A stretch of 64,000 nt of DNA from Drosophila pseudoobscura. Its lineage: Eukaryota; Arthropoda; Insecta; Diptera; Drosophilidae. Of the stretch, positions 1 to 11,132 are shown in pieces. The stretch is taken from contig NC_046681.1 of the NCBI RefSeq assembly GCF_009870125.1, positions 10,739,001-10,803,000 on the forward strand, given 5' to 3'. Within the stretch, counting starts at the first letter, position 1, and the number at the start of each line of letters is the position of its first letter. The position numbers and the translations under genes are program-made. The notes under the pieces were generated by a model. That model was not told the DNA's origin. It was given only the letters and a program-made list of their open reading frames with translations, and did no database searches.

Positions 1-53
1 CATCATATGTATTGTATTAATAGATCTTCTATGGAGGGACTCGGAAAGCGCAC

Positions 54-3000
54 CTGCAAATAGTAGGTCATCAATTGACCCTTGCCCTTGACCGACACCA
101 GGCCACGTTGCTGAAATGTATAGCCAAACTTCTGGAGAATGTTGCACGTTTCCTCGGTGACCTGAATGGCGCCGGCCTTGCCAGTGCTCTCCATGCGGGA
201 TGCCACATTCACCGTATTGCCCCAGATATCATAGTGCGGCTTCCTAGCACCGATCACACCAGCGGTTATGGGTCCATGATTTATGCCCATCTTGAGGACA
301 AAGTGATTGAAGGACTGCTCGTTAATGCCTTGCAGAGTGTGCGTGAGTTCCAATGCGAATTCGACGAGCACGGCCAACTGGGCCCAGCGTTCGGTGATAG
401 AAGCATCCGAGCGAAGATTCCGCTGAAGATTTATGCCACTGGCGGCCATATAAGTCGAGCCAATAGTCTTGATTTTGATGATATCCTGGAACTGTGGCAG
501 TTCCAATAACTTAAATAAAAAGAAATCGAATTGGAACAGGCTTGGTTCAAGTTTAAGTTCTGCAGCGCTTACCGCATCAAAATCAGAGATAACTTCATTG
601 AGAAAACGTAGACACTCCAAACCCTGATTATTCACGGTTTCCTCCGAATAGAAATCTGTTCAAAAAGAGCATTTTAAGCATTTTAGAAATATTGTAGTCG
701 TTGAGTGTTTCCTATGTTTACCTGAAAAGTTTGGCATGCTGGCAAATAATACTCCCACCTCGGAATAGCTCTGAGAGTAGAGATCATCATGCGATCGCTT
801 GGTATTCTTCATGAAATGTTCAGCAACATGAACGGGTAAAACATTGTACACCAAGGCCTCGTTACGCTGCCGCATATCGTTGGCGGTCTCTTTCTGTTCC
901 GCCACCTCGGTTTTCCATTTGAAGATCACCCGATCCTCGTGATCCATCTGGAAAAGATAGTTCCATTAGGTTTAAGTCAAGCATTATGTGGGATTATGTG
1001 TACTTACATGTCGGGCCAAGGTGCTCAGAGCTAGGGCTGCCACCAGCAGAAGACCAGAGGCACAGTATCGTGAGGATATGATGCTGGGAAAATATAATAA
1101 AAGGATTATAAATATTTCGTGATAAGGAATACCATATCTCAAAATCAGTCCAAAGCCTTGATTCAATCAATTTCTCATACTCCAACATTTGTCTAGTAAT
1201 TGAATCAATTAGTTCTTAGTTTTTGCCTCTAAAGACTCCTTAAATTATATATGGTAATCTCTCCACTCCAATGACAGCCTTAAAAATATATATCCTCCAC
1301 TTACGGCTGATGTGCCAGGTCATCCTCCAAGGCATACAGGTCCTGCATGATGAATATGTTGAAGTAGCAATGCAGAGCTGTACGAAAACGAATCAAATAT
1401 TAAGATTACAAATGTCAAGGCTAGATAGTACGAGGATAGACCCACCCGCAATGGACAATAATAGGAGTATTTTAGTCAGATGCGTGAGCTGAGCAATCAC
1501 GGCAATCGCAATCAATATTAGGACACCGAAATTGCTCAAATAGGACGGATATAGGACACGTTCTGTGGGTACTGCATCGCGCATTTGCTCCACAAACGAT
1601 TCGGGCAGCAGGTGCTCGGCGGTGACCGCCTCCGCGCCGGCCACATCCACATCCACATCGGCCTCCAGCCCTAGTCCCAGTCCCAGACCCAGACCAGCCG
1701 TGGCATTGAATTCGCTTTCGCTCACAATGTGCTCGGTGCGCACGAAGGTGACGAAGAAGAACTGTCAAGGGAAATTCGATGATGAAAATCAATACAGTGT
1801 AAAGGACTTGAGCACGCCTCAGACTGAGACGAACGGAAACGAACCATGTCGATGACATTGCTCAGGCCAATGGTGAGGGCGATAATTATGGCCGCCAGTT
1901 CCCGCACGAAGGTAATGTCATTGAAGCGCTTGCTCACGTCCACAAAGAACTTGGGCAGCATGCCGCTGAAGCTCTCGGCAATGCTGATCACAACCAGCAT
2001 GGCAATGGGCACCAGTGGCGCCGCTATGTTGATGAAATGCAGCGTGGAGCGGGGCAGCACCAAGTAGGAGTATAGCACGTCGATGCACTGCACCAGGAGT
2101 GCCGCCAGCAGCGGCAGGGAGCTGTACGGCTCTCGGTACACGGCATAGGATTGCTCCAATTGTGGGTTCTTGAAGCGCAGGAATATGTTGGTGTCCTTGG
2201 TGAGGTTCCTTTCGAAGAAAGAGTCATTCAATTGATGCTTAGCCTGGATATATCCTGTAGACTTACTCATGCCCATCTCGGGTGACGAGCTCGTCTTTCA
2301 AGCGCTGCTTAAAGTTCTCCAACTTGACCTGTTCCTCCTCATCCTCTGCCTCGGCTGTTTGGTGGCCATTCGTGGTGGCACTCTGGGCCAGCAGTTCCTC
2401 ATCGTCCAGCGTGGCATCGTTGTCCTCTCCGCCACCGGAAACGACATCCGTGGTGGATCCATTGGGGCTAAGCTGTGAGTTTTCGGCTTGCGTTTCGTTG
2501 ATTTTCCTGGCACAGGGCGATGCAAACTGTGCGAGAATTACACACAAATTAGGTTATATATATCTCCTCCTTCTCCTCTTGCTCCTCCTCCACTTACCGG
2601 CTTAACCACCTTGGTTATGAAGAAGGTCTTCAATCCGGCTATGCGCAATAGCTCCTCCCGCTTCTCGCCAAAGGCGGGCTCCACCTCAAACTCCCCGTTG
2701 AGGAAGGCCAAAGTTTTGTCCGAAATGTGAACGCGTCTGAGCGTGTAAGGGGGGAAGCAAAAGAAAACAATTTGCATGAGCACTTATCCATGCACCCAGT
2801 CGGGCAGGAGAGTGGGCGGGTGCACAAACAGAACCCATAAATTTGCATACCGAAGTGACGAAAGTCAAATCATAATAAGCACTTGCCACAAGTGTGGCCT
2901 GGACCCGCGTTATCAATTATGCAACAGTGGGTGGCATGGGAGATAGAGAGATGGTGTGAGAGAGTTACAACATACCCCGCCATGCCGCTGGATTCCATTT

Positions 3001-6000
3001 TATTAGCCAGCTCAACGTCCTTGGAGTAGACATCAAACTGCCACTGCCGCTGGCCGAGTATCCCTGCCAGCACAGCGCCCGTGTGTATGCCAACACGCAT
3101 ATCAACAGGTGAATTGGCCTTCTGCTGCACATACCTGCACACAAAAAGGGGACAGTAGAGTAGAGTAGAGGCACACGCAACATCATCATGTGGCAGGTTA
3201 GTGACGCTAGTCCGGACTACCGTTTGGACATGTGCTCCGGGCTCTGGGGCTCTGGGCCTCTGGGCCTCTGGAGTCGCGACAGGCAATAGGGAAGCGAGCG
3301 CGCGCGCGTGCTTAAGTGCAATTATTATTAATTGAACAAACGTTGATTTGGCGTCGCCTGTCGCCCTGTCGCCTGTCCTCGGCACTGGGGACATTGCCTG
3401 CCATGGCTGTGGCATGCCGCATGTCGCATGTCGTCCCTTCTGTCCTTTGGGGAGCTTCTCACTCAACTAGAATACTCATACTCACTTGATGGCCTTCACC
3501 ATAGAGAGTCCCATGTGCACACACATAACCGCATGATCCGGTCGCTCGTCGGGGGCACCGCTAATGCAATAATAGCAATCGCCCAGAATCTTAATGCGCA
3601 ATTGTTGATATTTCTAAAGGCGAATCCAAGTGCGATTTAGAGTCAAGTGATTTAATGAGCATCAAAGATTAAAAGTAGGGGTTTTTAAAAATAAAAAATA
3701 ATTAATCATGATGGTTAAAATGAAACCAAACAAAAGGGTTAACCCATAAAAAGTATAAACTAAATATATTTCTTACAAAATATCCATATCACCCCTTACA
3801 GACACCTCCATGTCCCATCCTTTGACCCAACAAAAAGGCCAACAAATGAACTGAAAACAAATGGGAGTCCCCCACAAATCAGTGAAAGGGAAAACCCATA
3901 CATACCGGCACTCCCGCCCCCAACCGAAATTGCAGTCAAATTAACTCAAGCTAAAAATAATAGCGACACAAAATCAGTAACGTACCCCTCGGGGGCCCTT
4001 AAAATAACTCAAATAAAAAATAATTCGCATGAGAGAAAAAATCAACTCGAAACATTTTGCACGCCTGACTGGACATAACTTTTGTTGGTCAGTTAGGGGC
4101 ACTGACACACACCCCAACAATCAGCCCCAACACCCCCCAAAAAGGTGGCCCTAAAAAAACCAAAAATGAAAAGACAGCCAGAGAAAACGTAACAAGAATT
4201 CAAATTAAAGTGGGGGAGGGGGGAGGGCAAAACACACACACTCGAAAAGGGGAAATGAAAAATTCTCTAGATGGTTTTATCTTAAACATCATAATCATCA
4301 TTAGAGGAGAGGAGCTTCTTCTAATGTAATGCCCCCTCAAAAGCCAGGTGAATGAACAGCTGAAAACATAACAGAAAAGAATAACGAAAAAACAAAAAGT
4401 TCCGAAAAAAACATGGAAAACCAACAAAGAAATGTACGACGGATAGGATAGAAAAATACAGCATGGAAATTGTTACCTCGGCGAGCCTATCGAAGCGTGC
4501 GAAGAGCTCGTTAAGCATTTTAACCAAGTCTTGAGCGCTATATGTCGAGGAGATGGCGGTAAAGCCCACTATATCCGCATATAGTATGCTTATTCGTACA
4601 AAAAGAAAGCAGTGGGGAGAGTGGGAGAACGAGAGAGAGAGAGTGTGTAATGGTTAAACAAGTGGCAATGCAATAGAATTTAATTTAAGTATTAACACCT
4701 ACAAATATGCAGCACTGAGTGAAAGTAGGATATGGAAATAGGGCCACATTTACTTTGGAAAATGTTTCCGCTGGGAATAAACAGAGTTGATTGTGATTTG
4801 AACCAAAGGAATGCAAATAACGAGTAAAGGAACTGCGGTATATGGAAGGCAATTTTGTTGGAAATAGCCATGAAGTAGAGTGGGTTTCATTCAGAGGTTT
4901 TACCATTGCGATGAGGTCTAAATGAGACTAACTCATGGTTTGACACTCGACTTAGAGAAGGAACGAATGGAAAACTCGTTACTCGTTATATTTCAACGAA
5001 ACGAACTGGATCATTAGATTTATGACAAATGCTCATCTTACTACCATTTCTTGTACATTAAATACCCTTTTTAGATCCCAAACTTACCTCACATTCTCGT
5101 GTCGACTCATGTATATCTTTTTGAATGCCTCCGAACTGGATGAGCCCAGGTCCTCGCGCATTTTGATAGCCACATGCTTGGGCAGCACAGACAACAGTAA
5201 ACGTTCCTAATCATAGAAAACAATAAACATTAATCCTTATCCAGCGATATGCTATACAAAAAATGCACACCTGTTCGGCGGACTGTTCCTCGATGACCAT
5301 TTTCACCTCCAGACTCTTTTTGGCCTCCAAAAAGGCTCGCTTCTGCTTGGCCTCGCCCATAAAGTAATACAGTAGACCGATCAAGGCGGCGGTGGCTATC
5401 AGAACTGCATTGGCCGCCGCCTGATCCGAGATGAGAGGATCAGGACGAGAGAAGCCAACGGGGAGGCTCAGGCAATTGAAGTACGTGCAGAAGCCAATCA
5501 CCAGACCAAGGAAAATCAGAGGAAGCGGCAGCGTCACATAGATCAGGAAGTTTAGCAAGATGGCCCAGCCCAGTACATCCCTAGAAAGGATATTTTAGAC
5601 TTCCAGATACCTTTCAGTACTTATTTTAAGGGTGCCTTTACCTTGGAGAGAAGCTGGGCTGCAGCATCACATAGGCGGCAAAGTGGAGCACGGACAGGAA
5701 CCACAGAGCCCGCGGCATAATCGTCAGGAATGTTAGATGGAAACGTCTCAGTGAAGGCTGCTCCGAGCGTCGCCCGATGTGCATCAGGGCCGTTAGGGCC
5801 AAATAGGCCACCAGCATGCAACAGTTTACAACTGAAAAATAACATAAGCAATGAATAAACACCCTGCCAAATCTATGGCTAGACCAGATCGAAGGATTAG
5901 TCACCTCTTGTGGGTATTGCCTGATCCCAGGGTATGCAAATGGTCCAGACATTGAAGAGAACGGCGGCGAACAGGAACCACTTGAGGCCGCTCCGCCGCT

Positions 6001-6247
6001 GCTTAATGGAGTAGTTGTGATAGAGTTCGTTGAGCACATGCTGCGGCAGGATGACCACGCCGCCGCCGGTGATGCCAACACCTCCAGCGACCACATCACT
6101 ATCATGGGGACGCCGCCTTGTGGGCGTCTTCTGGCGCTGATGCTTGGACCTGCTTGGCGTTGAGTTGGCCGTGGCCGTAGCCGTAGCCGTGGCCATGGCC
6201 TGTCCGTTTTCCAGATTATTTCCGGACATTTCCTTCTCCTCCGGCAT
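54..6247 (-). CDS. Ac3: Adenylyl cyclase, Ac3/Ac39E type (16 exons, 3' end off window)
   Basis: Converts ATP to cAMP at the plasma membrane as a 12-pass enzyme. Coding exons, 5' to 3': 6247-5905, 5831-5642, 5580-5271, 5206-5088, 4588-4477, 3613-3486, 3134-2976, 2736-2598, 2526-2267, 2208-1845, 1761-1446, 1377-1305, 1083-1008, 947-722, 655-573, 509-54. All phases join, giving 1118 codons before a donor at 53; the last exon(s) lie left of base 1. Order: Ala/Thr-rich N-terminus, membrane block M1 (about 95-260), C1a with metal Asp326 (ADIVGF) and Asp370 (GDCYY), an acidic linker (exon 9), membrane block M2 (about 610-860), and C2 with Lys980, Asp1060, Asn1067, Arg1071 and Lys1107. Spacings fit mammalian cyclases, so it should be active. 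The start is the first ATG of exon 1. Ac3 identity rests on recalled sequence and on the Df31 and CG2201 neighbours. Confidence 0.88.
510..572 (-). other. Ac3: In-frame, stop-free 63-base intron in the Ac3 C2 domain
   Basis: It lies between exon ends 573 and 509, with a GTAAGC donor and a pyrimidine-rich TTTAAG acceptor. Removing it joins the FDA and LLELPQF segments, as in other class III cyclases. The intron is a multiple of three and has no stop in the reading frame. Retention would insert 21 residues just before the purine-contacting KIKTIG segment. Confidence 0.75.
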
Positions 6248-9200
6248 GGTTGCGTCCGCTCCTTTTTTTTATGCGAGGTTTTTGCAGTTGCTAGTGGGCT
6301 TTTGTTTTACTTTTCGTTGATCAGCGCACCCGACCCGACCTGTCCAGGCTCTGGTTTATGAATGAGGCACATCCATTTCCGTTTGCCGCGTTGTGTCTTT
6401 ATTTATTTATGCCGGGGTCTGGAAACTGGGAGACGAAACGACACGACGCATGGGTAAATAGAAGCAATGCCAAGCTCAAACTCAAACAGCAGAATCCGAA
6501 GGAGACGAATGGGGATATTTCGACTATGGGGATACCTGCTAAGCAGATTTAATTTAACAGCCATATAGAGTAGATTCATACAAAGAGAGGAAATGTCCTT
6601 ATTTTAGCAGAATACGCAAAGAAGGCTTTGGAAATACTTCCTTTTTAGCTAACATTTCAACGCGAATAGTACTCCATTATATGCTCTGATCCCTACGAGG
6701 TATCCCAGTATAAAAACTCTCACACAACACAAATTTTAACGGTAAATTTAAGACTTAACGCTGCCTCGTGGCGTCTCGTGCTCGGGAGTGGGTGTGGGAG
6801 TGGATGGGAGAGCCAAGGCGGAAGCGTCCTTGTGCGAGCAAAAAGCTTTTCACTGTTCTGTACAGTGGGTGGCGGTTGACCAAATGCAAATCAAAGATAT
6901 GTCAAGCCATTTTTCTACTGTAATATATATGTAGACATTCTCAGGTAATATATTGAGTTATTTTCATTTGATAAGGCGGGGTAGCAAATCGCTTATTTTA
7001 ATCACATCGTTGGTCACTGGATGTGCCCCCGAAAATAAGTTAAGATAAGACCTGACTAGAGTCTCTTATCAGTGAATGACACTTTTGAACGACCCAGCAT
7101 GGAGATAGCCCAGAGCTCTTTGATTAAATTAGAAATGTTTGAGCACGTGAAAAATGTTCCAAGCTCTAGGAAATTCTTCCAATGCACCCAATAGTCCCGA
7201 CCATCCTCACAGAACAGCCTATATCCAGTATTCCATTTCCTACTTTTCCGCCCCTTGAATGTAGAGTACCAATTTCCGCTGGAAGTTAATTAGAGAAAAT
7301 TGAGTTTTCTATTTTGGGACAGAAATTGAAATTGACTTGTCAAATTTTCATGCACAAGCCGAAGGCTGCACCTGCCCACAACCAATTCCATTTCGATGCC
7401 ACCCCCACACCCCTCGTCCTGCCACTATCTATTACGAGATTTTTGAATAAATTATGAATATTTTCGACCACATTCAACACCCGCGCAGACCACGGTGCAC
7501 ACTCGCTCCCGCTCCCTCTCTCGTGGCCATGTTTTCACTCTCTCTGTCTTTCCTGTATGGCTCTCTCTCTCTCCCTCACCCTCTCCCTCTGGCCGTTGTG
7601 GAGCTCAGTTCTGCTTCCTTTTCATATTCGACTGTCGTATCCCTATTGCCGAATTCGACGACGACTGAGTAACGGACGGACGGACGGACTGTGTAACATA
7701 ACGGAGCTTCTTATAATACCCCTTTTCAAGGGTGTTATGTTTTTACCAGATTTCTTAACACGAAGCAAAGTATTTCTAATCTGGATCAGCTTCGACAGCC
7801 GAGTCGATTTCGCATTCGTCTATCTTTCCATCTGCCTATTTCTATGCCGCCGCAGTTAGTGCCTCAGTTTTAAAGCTATCTCAATGGAATCTCGTACAGA
7901 TACTTATTTTTGCTGCACAATGCATTACATACATATATAGTATCTGAGATATGTAGTTGCCATAAATATGATGCCCTGTAGGGTATCAAACTCTCCGACC
8001 CTCTAGGCTAGCCGTATTTTCTTGTTTCTCTTCTTCTTGGGCATACAAAAAAAGAAAATCCTTTACGTCGCCCGTACATGTGTTGGTTTTGGTTTGCGTC
8101 TGTATGTGTGTGTAAGGTTGATTTGCTCAAGGTTCGTTTTAATGCGTTCTGATTTTGTTTGTATAGTTGCCCCTGTCCGTGTGTCCGTGTCTATGTGTGT
8201 GTGTGTACTGCACACAAATTTCGATTTTAATTTTAATCCAAATAAGTGACACCTTCTCCAAAAAGGGATAGGCAGATAGTTGTACAGCGGTACGGCATAG
8301 TACCCCCTCTCTTTCTCTTTAGTTCTTTCCAACACGGTTTTTTCTTTTTGGGAGGCTGCGATAACGGTTAACCAGGCATGTACAGTTGTTCTCGTTTAGC
8401 ATTCCCAGATTTTAACACACACACACGCACACACAAGTTTCCAGTAGAGAACACTCTTTGCCATACTTTTCTTTTTTTGATTATCACTAATTATTCCTTT
8501 TCCAATTTCTGGTTCGTTGTGTTCACTTTTTTTCTGCTGCTGCTGCTGCTACTGCTGGGGCTGCCCCAGCGATGTCCGGACGCGTTGCGCAGCGCGAATT
8601 TTCTTTCAACTAAACTAAGGCGCCACGATAAACTTGACTGATTGTTAAGTGAAAATTTTTGACAATACAGCAGCAGCAGGCAGCAGCAAGGACCTTTCAG
8701 CAGCGTGGCACTCTCTCCAAGAGCGAGCTTTGCCGCGGAAAGCTCTTCGTGGGCGCATGACAGTGGGAGAGAGACTCTCAGCATGCAACTGATAACGGTA
8801 CAGCTGTGCAGCTTGATAACAAAACTGTGCATTTATAGTTCATCTCTGCAAGTGTGTGTAAGCATAATCCCTGAAATGGCCGCAAGCGCATAAAATTAAT
8901 TAGAAAGCAACATTAATGCCTCTCACTAAATGCCAATCAACGGGAACGGAACGTAACGCCAGACGAACGCAGGGGCGGGCGGCCTGCCTGCCTGCAGCTG
9001 CCACTGTCCTTGGCTGGCATTGAAAAATGTGCAGCTGTATAGGGTAAGTTTGTGTGCGTGTGTGTGTACGTGTCGGACCATAAGTGCATGTGGTTGAGTG
9101 CAGATGTAAGGGGAAAACGCATAATAAAGCGGAAGATGTTTTGTTTCCTCAAGATGGGGGTGATTCGAACAACAAAATCGTGTGCTGTGCTCCCATGGCA

Positions 9201-10720
9201 GTAGTTTGATATTGTTAATAGATGTTGTTCATATAACAAGTATAAAAGTTCCCTCTCTTACTTTAATCAGTGATATTATCTTCAATTTATGAACTAAAAT
9301 ACGTTAACAACGTCCAATATTTGGAAGAGCAGCTGAAATTCATTGTCGGGTGCCCAAAATAAAAGACATGTGCACCAAATTCACAGCGAGGCAATAAAAC
9401 AACAACCAGCCGGCAGCTGCCCTCCTCGCCTTCAAAAACTCTCTTATACAAAATTGATCCGGAACGCTCTGAAGGCCACTACCTGACTACCTGGAAAATT
9501 GTAATTTCCGTTTGCCGGATCAGTGGTAGAAAAGTTTTTGATTGATTGCAATAGCCTTAGCCCCAAAAAACCGGTTGACTCCATTTGGTTACACCTACGG
9601 AATACGAAAACGGAGTTATCTGAATGATGTACAATGTTTTGCAATAGGTTTTTCTTCTTTTAAAAGTAAATCAAATGAAAATGCAGCAAGGGATTGCGCA
9701 GACATCTTGTGAGATCTTAAAACATCTGTCCTTTATCCCCTGTTTTCTTTCCTCGAGAAAACTAATCCCGGCGCGGGCACAATGGCACGTGATGCTGCAG
9801 CCAAATCCATCGGTTTCGGTCTCTTGGTGCAACTGCCTGCCGTTGAACGTTGAAAGGGAAGCTGTAATATCCTTTAGGACAGCTCGTTGTTCAGGTAAAA
9901 TGAATAGAATTCGACGAAAGGCCATTTTAGTTTTGCATATTCATTGTTTTGCCGGTAACAAAAACAGCACAGCAGTCCTACAGACGAAATTCGCGCAAGA
10001 GAGATGAGCAAATACTTTCGCCAAATGATTACGATTGATGAAACTGTATTGGGTTTGTTTGTGATTTGAGATGCATATATGTACATAGTATTTCTTAGTT
10101 AAAGTACAACATTAGATTCATATCATATTTGGCGCGCACCACTCTAGTCGATAATCGAACGGTTGTTTTTATTGCCTTATTGGCTACCTGTCTCTGGCTC
10201 TCTTCTCCCCTCTCTTAATCGGTTAAGGCTCTCCTTTTCGCTCTCTTTGAATCGGGTGTGAATCGGTAGCACCACTGAGTCTCATTCTGCATACCCTAGG
10301 GAAATGGATATTATAGAATTGCGGAAACGTTTGTCATCACAGGCACTAATTAATGCAGAAACTAGTCAGTCTCTGTTTTAAAGCTATCAGTGGTCTTCTT
10401 ACCAAGAATGAGTATCGGGATCGGGATATACAGGAAGCAAATCAAAAAAATTTGAGAAAATTTCTTTATATTTTGTATATAAAATTCACGGAATAGGGTA
10501 TACACATAGCCATACTACTGTGACCAGAAACCGGTTTTAAGAAACCATCAACATTTAGTCAAAATACAATAAAAGCATGTATTTAAAACAAACCAGTAAA
10601 GTAAAAAATGGGTTCATTAGTCGGGTAAAATTGTGTGGGCGGGGCTGAGGGTTCTATATAGCCAGTAATCTTCGACGGAATATCAAAAACGAGGAATATG
10701 TACAACATAACTTGAATTAG
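6248..10720. other. Divergent intergenic region between Ac3 and Df31
   Basis: About 4.5 kb with no convincing coding sequence. It should hold the Ac3 promoter and any untranslated Ac3 exons on minus, but no core promoter could be fixed. Visible content: CT-rich tracts (about 7500-7620), an imperfect hairpin around 7712-7738, CA/GT repeats near 8180-8440 and 9048-9070, a CTG run near 8536-8560, and AT-rich tracts. Open frames here are low-complexity and lack family resemblance. Confidence 0.6.
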
Positions 10721-10732
10721 TCAGTATATTAA

Positions 10733-10795
10733 CGGTATATTTTAGAAATGAGACGGTATATTTTGGTATATTTTGAAGGGTCAGACGGTATATTT
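10733..10795 (+). promoter_or_regulatory. Cluster of four core-promoter Motif 6 copies
   Basis: The core CGGTATATTT or TGGTATATTT occurs at 10733-10742, 10754-10763, 10764-10773 and 10786-10795. These fit the Drosophila core-promoter Motif 6 consensus (KTYRGTATWTTT); the third copy, read from 10762, matches all 12 positions. The cluster sits 95-157 bases upstream of the inferred Df31 start site. Confidence 0.6.
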
Positions 10796-10810
10796 GCTCA
10801 GACTTTCCCT

Positions 10811-10821
10811 CGGTCACACTG
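10811..10821 (+). promoter_or_regulatory. Df31: Motif 1 (M1BP-type) core-promoter element of Df31
   Basis: CGGTCACACTG matches the Motif 1 consensus YGGTCACACTR at every position. This motif typifies broadly expressed Drosophila genes and is often found with Motif 6, which is clustered just upstream. That fits a ubiquitously expressed chromatin protein. Confidence 0.7.
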
Positions 10822-10856
10822 ACGCGACATTTTTTTTATTTGTGGAGCGCGCACTG

Positions 10857-10893
10857 TATATAAGTTCCGGCAACGCTCTTCGCCCTCTCATTC
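10857..10893 (+). promoter_or_regulatory. Df31: TATA box and initiator of Df31
   Basis: TATATAAG at 10857-10864 lies 33 bases before the A (10890) of TCATTC at 10888-10893, a perfect initiator (TCAKTY). Together with Motif 1 and Motif 6 upstream, this makes a composite promoter. The inferred 5' leader runs 10890-11132, ahead of the ATG at 11133. Confidence 0.65.
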
Positions 10894-11132
10894 GGCGTTT
10901 TTTCTGTGGACGACGTTCTCCTGTGGCAAAAATCTCCAGCAGTCAACGACTTCATAGCTCAGCTACTGAGAAAGACAATTGCAGCAAATTTCTAAAATTT
11001 GGTGATTTTGTTTGGAAGCAAGTGTTGTTTTTTTGCATTTCGGCGAGTCGTGTTTTGCGTAGACCGAGACCCAATATTTTAAACGTGTTTTTCGCGCTTC
11101 GCTTTCGAAACCAAAACCAACAGTAAATCAAA

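Noticed and set aside
75-509. A 144-codon open frame on plus at the left edge
   Set aside because: It is antisense to the last visible Ac3 exon, which carries clear catalytic motifs; composition of the plus frame follows from the coding strand.
2221-2266. A 22-base intron between GTAAGT at 2266 and CCAG near 2244 in Ac3
   Set aside because: Too short and out of frame; the acceptor TTCGAAAG ending at 2209 gives a 58-base intron and restores the frame.
7712-7738. An imperfect hairpin with AACCCCTTTTC-like arms considered as a transposon end
   Set aside because: No matching second end or coding remnant was found nearby; it is noted only as a short inverted repeat.
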